Shown here: positions 1 to 5,388 of the stretch, piece after piece
How the letters are laid out: each line of letters opens with the position of its first letter
How positions within the stretch are numbered: position 1 is the stretch's first letter
The notes under the pieces: generated by a model
Database searches by the model: none
The model's input: the letters and a program-made list of their open reading frames with translations, nothing else
What the model was told of the DNA's origin: nothing
Translations under genes and position numbers: made by a program
Origin: Spirochaetes bacterium RBG_16_67_19
Lineage (GTDB): Bacteria > Spirochaetota > Spirochaetia > SZUA-6 > DRHE01
Length of the DNA: 5,681 nucleotides
Assembly (NCBI GenBank): GCA_001829505.1
Contig: MIBK01000001.1
Span: 1,210-6,890 of the forward strand
Direction of reading: 5' to 3'

Positions 1-250
1 CATTTCCGGGGTCTACCAGGAGGTACCGGGGAACCGCTACCTGGACGAGCACCGGGAGCTGATCCGCGAGGGGGACCGTCTGGCCGGCCGCGCCCAGCTG
101 GACTTCCTGCGGGAGGAAGGCTACCGCGGGGATATCAGCTTCGAGCCCTTTTCCCCGCAGGTGCAGGGCCTGCCGCCGGAAAAACTGGTCGAGGCGTTGC
201 GGGCCAGCCTGCGGGCGCTGGGGGTTGACACACTAAGGGTAGAAACTTGA
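1..250 (+). CDS. Sugar phosphate isomerase/epimerase, TIM barrel (IolI-like), C-terminal fragment
   Basis: The gene enters from the left edge; 82 codons and a TGA stop at 248-250 are visible. The fragment begins ISGVYQEV, has DEHREL at residues 15-20 and GDRL at 24-27, and ends in a SFEPFSP strand at 46-52 followed by an amphipathic helix. This is the pattern I know from the C-terminus of xylose-isomerase-like TIM barrels annotated as 2-keto-myo-inositol isomerase (IolI) or plain sugar phosphate isomerase. In those proteins a metal-binding His precedes ISGV; here the preceding codon is cut off and only its final C is visible, which would fit CAC. The glutamate in SFEPF is the likely metal or catalytic acid at the end of the last strand. 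It sits 48 bases upstream of an IolE-like gene and two genes upstream of iolG, which supports a role in cyclitol breakdown. The family placement is firm. The IolI assignment and the substrate are inference. Confidence 0.7.
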   Translation, partial: ISGVYQEVPGNRYLDEHRELIREGDRLAGRAQLDFLREEGYRGDISFEPFSPQVQGLPPEKLVEALRASLRALGVDTLRVET

Positions 251-286
251 CCGCCCTTCCCGCGAGCCAGTATCATCGTGGTTGCT

Positions 287-294
287 GAGGAGGT
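287..294 (+). promoter_or_regulatory. Shine-Dalgarno site that fixes the start of the IolE-like gene
   Basis: GAGGAGGT lies five to six bases before the ATG at 299. An in-frame GTG exists at 278, but this site would then lie inside the coding region and the GTG itself has no purine-rich site ahead of it. The ATG start also gives an N-terminus ([14 protein letters not shown]) that begins directly with the first strand of the TIM barrel. Confidence 0.85.
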
Positions 295-298
295 AGTA

Positions 299-1216
299 AT
301 GGGCAGGTTCCCGGTGGGCAACGCCCCCTGTTCCTGGGGCACGCTGGAGTTCGAGGGGTTGGGCGGGGAACAGGTGCCCTGGAAGCGCATGATGGACGAG
401 CTGGCCGAAACCGGCTACACGGGCATGGAGCTGGGCGACTGGGGCTACCTGCCCGCGGAGGCGGGGGCCTTGAGCCTGGAGCTGGCCCGGCGGGGCCTGA
501 CCATGCTGGGAGCCTTCGTGCCGGTGGCCTTCCGCCACGAGGGAAAACACGCGGCGGGACAGGAAACCGCCCTGCGTACGGCGCGCCTGCTGGCCGCGGT
601 GGCTGGCCATCCGGCCCCTTTCCTGGTGCTGGCCGATGAGAATGGCAGCGACCCTGTGCGCAGCGGCAACGCCGGGCGGATAACACCCGAAATGGGCCTG
701 GGCCCGGAGGAGTGGAAGGTCTTCGCCCGGGGGGTGGAGAGCATCGCCGCGGCGGTGAAACGCGAAACGGGATTGCGAACCGTGTTCCATCACCACTGCG
801 CCGGCTACGTGGAGACCCCGCAGGAGATCCAGCGCCTGCTTTCCCTGACCTCCCCCGAGCTGGTGGGCCTGGTGTTCGACACGGGGCATTTCGTCTACGC
901 CTCCGGCGGCCATCCCGCGCTGGAAGGGCTGGAGATGTACGGGGACCGGGTGTGGTACATGCACTTCAAGGACTGCCACCCGGAAGTGGCCCGCCAGGCG
1001 CGGGCCGAGGGTTGGGACTACTTCCAGGCGGTGCGCCACGGCGTTTTCTGCGAGCTGGGCAAAGGCAGCGTGGATTTCCCCTCGGTGGTCCGTTGGCTGG
1101 ACCGCCGCGGCTACGGGCACTACGTGCTGGTGGAGCAGGACGTGCTGCCGGGAATGGGGGCCCCCAAGGAAAGCGCCCGGCGCAACCGGGATTACCTGCG
1201 GACCCTGGGCCTGTAA
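299..1216 (+). CDS. Inosose-dehydratase-like sugar isomerase/epimerase (IolE-like TIM barrel)
   Basis: A 305-residue cytoplasmic protein of the xylose-isomerase-like TIM-barrel superfamily. Visible landmarks in order are the first strand [14 protein letters not shown] (7-20), a second-strand glutamate in TGMELGDWG (E44), FLVLADENG (108-116), [12 protein letters not shown] (163-174), VFDTGHF (192-198), MHFKDCHP (221-228), FCELGKG (250-256) and [10 protein letters not shown] (278-287). E/D/H/E residues at such strand ends bind the divalent metal in this superfamily, and [12 protein letters not shown] and [10 protein letters not shown] are hallmarks of IolE and its close relatives. IolE dehydrates scyllo-inosose to 3D-(3,5/4)-trihydroxycyclohexane-1,2-dione. 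The N-terminus differs from the classical IolE I remember (GIAPIGWTNDD), so this is better called IolE-like: it may dehydrate an inosose or epimerise another sugar. It lies 48 bases after the IolI-like gene and 34 bases before iolG, in the same direction, which suggests one operon. Length is normal for the family. Confidence 0.8.
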   Translation: MGRFPVGNAPCSWGTLEFEGLGGEQVPWKRMMDELAETGYTGMELGDWGYLPAEAGALSLELARRGLTMLGAFVPVAFRHEGKHAAGQETALRTARLLAAVAGHPAPFLVLADENGSDPVRSGNAGRITPEMGLGPEEWKVFARGVESIAAAVKRETGLRTVFHHHCAGYVETPQEIQRLLSLTSPELVGLVFDTGHFVYASGGHPALEGLEMYGDRVWYMHFKDCHPEVARQARAEGWDYFQAVRHGVFCELGKGSVDFPSVVRWLDRRGYGHYVLVEQDVLPGMGAPKESARRNRDYLRTLGL

Positions 1217-1250
1217 ATCCAACCCTGCAAATCTAACCAAGGAGCAAAGC

Positions 1251-2273
1251 GTGAAAAACAAAATCCTGCAGGTGGGCGTGATCGGCGCGGGAAGGATCGG
1301 CAAGATCCACGCCCGCAGCCTGGCCTTCCTGATCCCGGAGGCCCAGGTCGCGGCGATCGCCGACGTGGACGCCGGGGCCGCGCGCGAAGCGGCCGAGGCC
1401 CTGCGCATCCCCAAGGCCTTGAGCGACTACCGCGAGATCCTGGCGGACAGGCAGATCCAGGCGGTGGTGATCTGCGCCCCGACCCCCCTGCACTCCGCCC
1501 TGATCGAGGAGGCCGCGGCGGCCGGCAAGCACATCTTCTGCGAGAAACCGGTCGATTTCGACCTGGCCCGCATCGACGCGGCCCTGGCCGCGGTGAAGAA
1601 GGCGGGGGTCAAGCTGCAGATCGGCTTCAACCGCCGCTTCGACGCCAACTTCGCCCGTGTGCGCCGGGCGGTGGCCGAGGGGGAGATCGGGCAGCCGCAG
1701 CTCCTGCACATCGTCAGCCGGGACCCCGGCCCGCCGCCGCTTTCCTACGTGAAGAGCTCCGGCGGAATTTTCATGGACATGACGATCCACGACTTCGACA
1801 TGGCCCGCTTCCTGATCGGGGCCGAAGTGGAGGAGGTGTACACCCAGGCCGCGGTCACCGTGGATCCGGCCATCGGCCAGGCGGGGGACCTGGACACCGC
1901 CGTGGTGCTGCTGAAGTTCGCCAACGGGGTGATCGGCACCATCGACAACTGCCGCCAGGCAGTGTACGGCTACGACCAGCGGGTGGAGGTGCTGGGCAAG
2001 AAGGGGGCGGCGGCCAGCCAGAACAACTACCCCAACAGCGTGGTTTTCTCCGGGGGGGAGGCCATCCGGCGCGACCTGCCGCTGAACTTCTTCCTGGAAC
2101 GCTACGCGGAGAGCTTCGTGACCGAGATGAAGCTCTTCGTGGAAGCGGTGCGGCAGGACAAGCCCACCCCGGTTGGAGGCCTGGACGGGCGCCACCCGGT
2201 GGTCATGGCCCGGGCGGCCCGCAAGTCCTACGACGAGCATCGCCCGGTGCGCCTGGCGGAGGTGGATGGTTAG
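1251..2273 (+). CDS. iolG: Inositol 2-dehydrogenase, Gfo/Idh/MocA family
   Basis: A 340-residue NAD-dependent oxidoreductase, predicted to oxidise myo-inositol to scyllo-inosose, the first step of inositol catabolism. The N-terminal Rossmann fold has GAGRIG (12-17) after a short strand, then ADVD (38-41) at the end of the second strand. CEKP follows at 97-100, with the conserved Gfo/Idh lysine K99. The C-terminal catalytic domain has GGIFMDMTIHDFDM (171-184), carrying D176 and H180, which match the catalytic Asp/His pair of IolG. VYGYDQRVEVLGKKG (238-252) and FFLERY (280-285) are also typical of IolG rather than of unrelated Gfo/Idh members. The start is a GTG at 1251, preceded by AAGGAG at 1239-1244 with a six-base gap. 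Length fits the family. Neighbours on both sides agree with cyclitol use. A scyllo-inositol or D-chiro-inositol dehydrogenase remains possible, because these paralogues share the motifs. Confidence 0.87.
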   Translation: MKNKILQVGVIGAGRIGKIHARSLAFLIPEAQVAAIADVDAGAAREAAEALRIPKALSDYREILADRQIQAVVICAPTPLHSALIEEAAAAGKHIFCEKPVDFDLARIDAALAAVKKAGVKLQIGFNRRFDANFARVRRAVAEGEIGQPQLLHIVSRDPGPPPLSYVKSSGGIFMDMTIHDFDMARFLIGAEVEEVYTQAAVTVDPAIGQAGDLDTAVVLLKFANGVIGTIDNCRQAVYGYDQRVEVLGKKGAAASQNNYPNSVVFSGGEAIRRDLPLNFFLERYAESFVTEMKLFVEAVRQDKPTPVGGLDGRHPVVMARAARKSYDEHRPVRLAEVDG

Positions 2274-2278
2274 GAGGG
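2272..2278 (+). promoter_or_regulatory. Shine-Dalgarno site overlapping the iolG stop codon
   Basis: AGGAGGG begins inside the TAG stop codon of iolG (2271-2273) and ends four bases before the ATG at 2283. The overlap means ribosomes finishing iolG reach the next start at once, so the membrane-protein gene is probably translated in step with iolG. It also supports the ATG at 2283 over later starts. Confidence 0.8.
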
Positions 2279-2282
2279 CACG

Positions 2283-3263
2283 ATGCGCAGGTTCGCCTAC
2301 TCGCTTTCGGGCGGCAAGCTGTTTCCCCTCTTCATCGGCTTTTACCTCCCGTACCTGATCTGCTACGCGGCGGTGCTGGCCGGCAGCCGGTGGGCCCAGG
2401 GCGGGCCGGGCGGCAGAGGCGCCGCCGCCGGGTTGGCGGCTGCCTTGGCCGGGTACGCGGGACTTCTGCTGCTGTACCTCCTGTTCACGATCCCGTTCCT
2501 GCGTCGCCTGGTGCCGGCCCTGTCCCTGGAGGGCCAGGCGCTGGAGTTCCGCGGCTCCACCGGAGCCTTCCTGGGCCTGAACCTGCTGGGCCTGCTGCTG
2601 TCCCTGGTCACCCTGGGCATCTACGCTCCCTGGTACGCGGCCCGGGTCGGTCGCTACCTGAGCGGGCAGACCTCCTACAGGGCAAAGCCCTGGGAGTTCA
2701 CCGGCAAGGGGGGCCGCCTGTTCGTGATCCTGCTGCTTTCCCTGGTGCTGCCGGTGGTCGCGATCACGGTGGTCTTCGCGCTGGTCCTGGTGGGCCGTGC
2801 CGGGGGCTTCGGACAGCCCGAGAGCTACTCCCTGAGCTTCGCGGTGACGGTGGTGGTGCTGCTGGTGGTGGTCCCGTCCTACCTGTACCTGGTCTATCGC
2901 TGGCTGTTCAGCCTGCGCCTGGGCGACCGGGAGGTGTGCTGGGAAACCCGCTTCTGGCCGGCGGTGGGTTTCATCTTCCTGCAGCTAGTCCTGACCCTGC
3001 TCTCCGCTCTGGTCTACTGGCCGGGGGCCTACGTCCGGCTGTACGCCTACTTCGCCCGGCGCACCGTGATCGCCGAGGCGGGGGTCGTCCGCTGGACCGT
3101 GGGCTTCGACGGCCCCGCCGGGCGGGGCTTCCTGCTGCTCTGGGGGCAGACCCTGCTCGTCCTGCTGACCCTGGGGATCTACACTCCCTGGGCCATGGCC
3201 CGCATCGGGCGATGGTTCGCGGAACACACGTTCCTGAAGAGCCCAGGGGAGATTGAATATTAA
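2283..3263 (+). CDS. DUF898 (YjgN-family) polytopic membrane protein
   Basis: A 326-residue inner-membrane protein of unknown function. The family mark is a hydrophobic helix that runs into TLGIYAPWYAARVGRYLSGQT (110-130) and then PWEFTGKGG (136-144), which is the DUF898 pattern. A second copy, TLGIYTPWAMARIGRWFAEHT (296-316), sits at the C-terminus, and a weaker one, LVYWPGAYVRLYAYFARRT (243-261), lies between. Hydrophobic segments that look membrane-spanning are near 13-33, 49-70, 97-114, 145-170, 186-207, 226-245 and 282-300. There is no cleavable signal peptide; the first helix follows a short basic start (MRR). The SGGKLF (9-14) and TGKGGRLF (140-147) stretches also repeat. The gene starts 9 bases after iolG ends, so it belongs to the same transcript. 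Why a DUF898 protein sits behind inositol genes is unknown; transport or membrane association of the pathway would be guesses. Confidence 0.87.
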   Translation: MRRFAYSLSGGKLFPLFIGFYLPYLICYAAVLAGSRWAQGGPGGRGAAAGLAAALAGYAGLLLLYLLFTIPFLRRLVPALSLEGQALEFRGSTGAFLGLNLLGLLLSLVTLGIYAPWYAARVGRYLSGQTSYRAKPWEFTGKGGRLFVILLLSLVLPVVAITVVFALVLVGRAGGFGQPESYSLSFAVTVVVLLVVVPSYLYLVYRWLFSLRLGDREVCWETRFWPAVGFIFLQLVLTLLSALVYWPGAYVRLYAYFARRTVIAEAGVVRWTVGFDGPAGRGFLLLWGQTLLVLLTLGIYTPWAMARIGRWFAEHTFLKSPGEIEY

Positions 3264-3354
3264 TGTCATTCTGGTCGATAGTTGAATGAATGCCGGTCAG
3301 GGTTGCGGAAGCTATTCTCATGGCGCAGTATACTTAAGCAAGCAGGATTGCAAG

Positions 3355-3576
3355 ATGGCTGAAGCGCGAAGATTCCTGATTATCGTGGAAGAGGGTGGAC
3401 CTAATTTCTCTGCTTACTCGCCCGACTTACCCGGTTGTGTTTCTACAGGCTCGACCATACAAGAGACAATAGAGAACATGAAAGAGGCAATTGGTTTCCA
3501 TTTGCAGGGAATGCAAGAAGACGCTCTGCCGCCGCCTCAATCCTCAACGATTGCTGCTCAAATCATCACGGTCTAG
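3355..3576 (+). CDS. HicB-like antitoxin (short form), no HicA partner in view
   Basis: A 73-residue protein matching the short HicB-like family. RRFLIIVEEGGPNFSAYSPDLPGC (residues 5-28) is the beta-beta core, and STGSTIQETIENMKEAIGFHL follows as the helix of this partly degraded RNase-H-like fold. HicB proteins neutralise the HicA mRNA interferase. This one ends soon after the core and has no C-terminal ribbon-helix-helix or HTH part, so direct operator binding is not expected. ATG at 3355 was chosen because AGGA (3344-3347) precedes it by seven bases and the protein then begins at the usual family position. An upstream in-frame ATG at 3286 has no ribosome site and adds residues unlike the family. 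HicA needs about 180 bases; the 91 bases before and 146 bases after the gene are too short and hold no such frame. Codon use (gaa, att, tta, tct) is unlike the CTG/GCC-rich neighbours, which suggests transfer. Confidence 0.82.
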   Translation: MAEARRFLIIVEEGGPNFSAYSPDLPGCVSTGSTIQETIENMKEAIGFHLQGMQEDALPPPQSSTIAAQIITV

Positions 3577-3627
3577 TAATTCCTTCCGTCTGCTATTGCT
3601 GAAATCCTATGCCGACCCTCTTGGCTG

Positions 3628-3657
3628 TTGACAAAACGATATAAAATCCGCTAAAAG
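3628..3657 (+). promoter_or_regulatory. Candidate sigma-70 promoter for the tRNA-Phe gene
   Basis: A perfect TTGACA at 3628-3633 is followed, after 18 bases, by TAAAAG at 3652-3657, which fits four of six -10 positions. A TATAAA lies at 3640-3645 but is only six bases from the TTGACA, so it would need a different -35 that I cannot see. Transcription would begin near 3664, leaving a leader of about 59 bases before the tRNA. The strong -35 and the tRNA with its own terminator downstream make a single-gene unit likely. Confidence 0.55.
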
Positions 3658-3722
3658 TATGGAAACCATGGGGGAAACGATACGAGAAACGTGTTGTAAT
3701 TCCTTGTGCGTGAGAATGTTCC

Positions 3723-3795
3723 GCCACTGTAGCTCAGTCGGTAGAGCAGTGGACTGAAAATCCATGTGTCAGCAGTTCGATTCTGCTCGGTGGCA
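3723..3795 (+). tRNA. tRNA-Phe (anticodon GAA)
   Basis: All 73 bases fold as a standard cloverleaf. The acceptor stem is GCCACTG (3723-3729) with CGGTGGC (3788-3794), including one T-G pair. The D stem is GCTC/GAGC (3732-3735, 3744-3747) around AGTCGGTA. The anticodon stem is GTGGA/TCCAT around the loop CTGAAAA (3754-3760), so the anticodon is GAA at 3756-3758. The variable loop is GTGTC. The T stem AGCAG/CTGCT encloses TTCGATT (3776-3782). The discriminator is A3795. The next bases are CGG, not CCA, so the CCA end must be added by a nucleotidyltransferase. The gene decodes UUC and UUU. It stands alone, with a candidate promoter upstream and a terminator five bases downstream. Confidence 0.97.
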
Positions 3796-3799
3796 CGGA

Positions 3800-3826
3800 C
3801 CCCGCCTCCCGTAGGCGGGGTTTTTT
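3800..3826 (+). terminator. Intrinsic terminator of the tRNA-Phe gene
   Basis: CCCCGCCT (3800-3807) pairs perfectly with AGGCGGGG (3813-3820) around a five-base loop, and six T residues follow at 3821-3826. This is a textbook rho-independent terminator placed directly behind the tRNA. It should keep tRNA transcription from running into the SIS gene, so that gene probably needs a promoter of its own. Confidence 0.95.
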
Positions 3827-3833
3827 CTAGGAG

Positions 3834-3850
3834 CGCCCCCCCCGCGGGCG
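3834..3850 (+). other. Run of eight C residues within a possible GC hairpin in the SIS gene leader
   Basis: CGCCC (3834-3838) can pair with GGGCG (3846-3850) around a seven-base loop. The segment contains an uninterrupted run of eight C at 3836-3843, about 36 bases before the ATG of the SIS gene. No T-run follows, so it is not a second terminator. Any regulatory effect is unproven. Confidence 0.3.
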
Positions 3851-3867
3851 GACGTGACTGCAGGCTG

Positions 3868-3874
3868 AAGGAGG
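3868..3874 (+). promoter_or_regulatory. Shine-Dalgarno site of the SIS-domain gene
   Basis: AAGGAGG lies five bases before the ATG at 3880 and eight before a second ATG at 3883, so either could start. The frame stays open back into the tRNA, but that part overlaps the tRNA and its terminator and cannot be coding. This site sets the true start. Confidence 0.85.
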
Positions 3875-3879
3875 CCTTG

Positions 3880-4932
3880 ATGATGGACCCCGTGCTGCTG
3901 GCCAAGAATCAACGCGCCGAGATTTCCTCCTACCTGATCGCCGCCGATGAAATCGAAAAGAGCCTGGAGGCCAACCGCCGGGAGCTGTCGGGCCTGGCCC
4001 GCTTCCTGCTGGAGCAGGCCCCGGACCGCATCCTGCTGCTGGGCAGCGGCGCCTCCTGGGTCACCCTGTACAGCGGCTACTACTTCCTGCAGACCTGCAC
4101 CCCCATCCCGGTGGCCCACCGCTACGGCCCGGAGTTCCTGGCCGACGAGCCGCGGGAGCTGGCGCTGGGCAAGACCGTGGCCATCCTGGCCTCCTACTCC
4201 GGGAACACGGCGGACACGGTGAACGCCGCGCGGGCCTGCCGCGAGCGGGGCATCCCGACCATCGCCATCTGCCGCACGCGCCAGGGAAAGCTCATGGAGC
4301 AGGCCGACCGCCTGATCACCTACGAGTCCGTGTGCCTGTACACCTCGGCCATGGCCAACCTGCTGTGGCTGCTGGCCGAGTACGCCGGCCTGCGGGGGCA
4401 CAAGGCGGAAGGCGCGCGGATGCAGGAGGAGCTGCGGCGCCTGCCGGACCGCTTCCGCGGGGCCCTGACCAAGAGCGAGGAGGTGGCCCGGGAGGCCGCG
4501 GAGCGGTTGAAGGACCAGGAGTTCTTCTACGTCCTGGGGGACGGGGCGGTGTGGGCCCTGGCCTACCAGTTCGGCTATACCAACCTGATGGAGTACGCCA
4601 AGGTCGACGCCGCCTGCCTGCGCGGATGCGAGTGGCGGCATGGCCCGCTGGAGGTGCTGCCGCGCTCCCCGGCCATGATCCAGTTCGTGGGCACCGACCC
4701 GGGGCGCCAGTATGCGCTGGCCACCCAGGCCTACTGCCGCTCGCGCGGAGCCCGCCTGGCCGTGTTCGACAGCAAAGACTACTTCGACTGCCACCCGGTG
4801 CTGGCCCCCTTCGCCCTGCACACGGTGAGCCAGCTGTTCCTGATCTACTACTGCACCCTGCACGGGCGGGACATGGACGCCTACGGGGAGATGCACGTCC
4901 GCCCGTACATCGCCGGGGAGACGTATTTCTAG
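3880..4932 (+). CDS. Double-SIS-domain sugar isomerase/deglycase (FrlB/AgaS-like)
   Basis: A 350-residue cytoplasmic protein with two tandem SIS (sugar isomerase) domains, related to the isomerase half of GlmS and, in size and layout, to FrlB-type fructoselysine-6-phosphate deglycases. The first SIS domain shows RILLLGSGAS (50-59) and SYSGNT (105-110), the Ser/Thr-rich loops that hold the sugar phosphate. The second has FFYVLGDGA (215-223) and RGCEWRHGPLEVL (248-260). In FrlB-like enzymes the glutamate and a nearby histidine around this ERHGPLE-type motif take part in catalysis; here they would be E251 and H254 or H305 (CHPVLAPF). The C-terminal stretch HPVLAPFALHTVSQLFLIYY followed by GRDMD resembles FrlB. 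It would deglycate or isomerise a phosphorylated amino sugar or Amadori product. It lies behind a terminator and ends 24 bases before a convergent gene. The exact substrate is unknown. Confidence 0.85.
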   Translation: MMDPVLLAKNQRAEISSYLIAADEIEKSLEANRRELSGLARFLLEQAPDRILLLGSGASWVTLYSGYYFLQTCTPIPVAHRYGPEFLADEPRELALGKTVAILASYSGNTADTVNAARACRERGIPTIAICRTRQGKLMEQADRLITYESVCLYTSAMANLLWLLAEYAGLRGHKAEGARMQEELRRLPDRFRGALTKSEEVAREAAERLKDQEFFYVLGDGAVWALAYQFGYTNLMEYAKVDAACLRGCEWRHGPLEVLPRSPAMIQFVGTDPGRQYALATQAYCRSRGARLAVFDSKDYFDCHPVLAPFALHTVSQLFLIYYCTLHGRDMDAYGEMHVRPYIAGETYF

Positions 4933-4956
4933 AAGAGGGCCTGCGCGCGCCCCGGG

Positions 4957-5388
4957 TCACTCCCCCAGGACCTGGACCAGGCAGCCGCGCTCCTGGGGGC
5001 CGTCCAGCTCCACGAAGTAGATGGTCTGCCGCCCGCCGGTGACCAGACGGCCTTCCTCGATGGGGAAGAAGACCTGGAAGCCCAGCAGGGCCCCGCGCAG
5101 GTGCGAGGGGGCGTTGATGGCCATCTGCCCGTCGGAGTGCAGGAAGCGGGCGTGCCGGTAGGGGTGGTCCTCGGGCACCAGGTTCGCTATCAGGTCGGCG
5201 AGGTCCTTCTCCAGATCCGGCAGCCCCTCGTTCACGGTCAGGCCGGTGGTGGTGTGCAGGGACAGCACGAAGGCCGTGCCGGAGCGCACCCCCGACTCCT
5301 CGACGGCCTGCCGCACCTGGGCGGTGATGTCGACCAGCTCGGTTTCCCGGCGGGTGAGCAGGGTCAGGCGCTTGAGCACGCTTTTCAT
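4957..5388 (-). CDS. yjbQ: YjbQ / UPF0047 family protein (secondary thiamine-phosphate synthase type)
   Basis: A 143-residue small cytoplasmic protein, full length for the family. HTTTGLTVNEG (45-55) is the family signature, followed by LPDLEKDLADLIANLVP (56-72), PYRHARF (76-82), INAPSHLRGALLG (91-103) and VELDGPQER (126-134). Family members form trimers with a conserved His/Asp pocket, and a secondary thiamine-phosphate synthase activity is reported for E. coli YjbQ; the true role is unsettled. The stretch usually read as LGTWQ is TGGRQ here (117-121), so W is lost. The start ATG is preceded by GGAAGG with a six-base gap. The ATG overlaps the TGA of the upstream amidohydrolase in an ATGA, so the two are probably translationally coupled. 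The gene converges on the SIS gene with 24 bases between the stops and no clear terminator. Confidence 0.93.
   Translation of the reverse strand: MKSVLKRLTLLTRRETELVDITAQVRQAVEESGVRSGTAFVLSLHTTTGLTVNEGLPDLEKDLADLIANLVPEDHPYRHARFLHSDGQMAINAPSHLRGALLGFQVFFPIEEGRLVTGGRQTIYFVELDGPQERGCLVQVLGE

Larger units (their letters stand above)
3264..3722 (+). other. Low-GC stretch between the operon and the tRNA gene
   Basis: Base composition changes abruptly after the TAA of the DUF898 gene. Hand counts of four 60-base blocks here gave 24 to 31 G+C, while a block of iolG gave 46. The stretch holds one small gene (3355-3576), a candidate tRNA promoter (3628-3657), a 10-base direct repeat and a GAAAC array, each listed separately. 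I see no stem-loop with a T-run behind the DUF898 stop, so where the upstream operon terminates is not visible. No copy of the tRNA 3' end, no transposase remnant and no inverted-repeat ends were found by eye. Recent acquisition is an inference from composition only. Confidence 0.6.

Noticed and set aside
225..253. TTGACA at 225-230 as a promoter for the IolE-like gene
   Set aside because: Nothing like a -10 box occurs 16-18 bases downstream (the bases there are GC-rich), and the hexamer lies within the coding end of the IolI-like gene.
233..1414. Long open frame on the minus strand opposite the IolE-like gene
   Set aside because: It mirrors a well-supported plus-strand gene in GC-rich DNA, where antisense frames stay open by codon bias. 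The product is low-complexity and rich in H, Q, G and A, with no recognisable motif.
1233..2240. Long open frame on the minus strand opposite iolG
   Set aside because: Same effect: full antisense overlap with a confident gene, and an H/V/G/D-rich translation that resembles no family.
3303..3334. TTGCGG and TATACT as a promoter for the HicB-like gene
   Set aside because: The -10-like TATACT at 3329-3334 is good, but the only -35-like hexamer is 20 bases away and weak. The HicB start is only 20 bases further on, so this is possible but not supported enough to list.
3286..3354. N-terminal extension of the HicB-like protein from ATG at 3286
   Set aside because: There is no ribosome site before it, and the added residues do not resemble the family, which begins just before the RRFLIIVEE strand.
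3659..3757. Small open frame of 32 codons from the tRNA leader into the tRNA
   Set aside because: It has no ribosome site, overlaps the tRNA gene and shows no protein-like features.
3769..4896. Long open frame on the minus strand opposite the SIS gene
   Set aside because: It is antisense to a confident gene and runs into the tRNA and its terminator. The translation has no domain features.
4933..4956. Bidirectional terminator between the SIS gene and yjbQ
   Set aside because: The 24 bases can form only a short GGGC/GCCC pairing, with no T-run on either strand.
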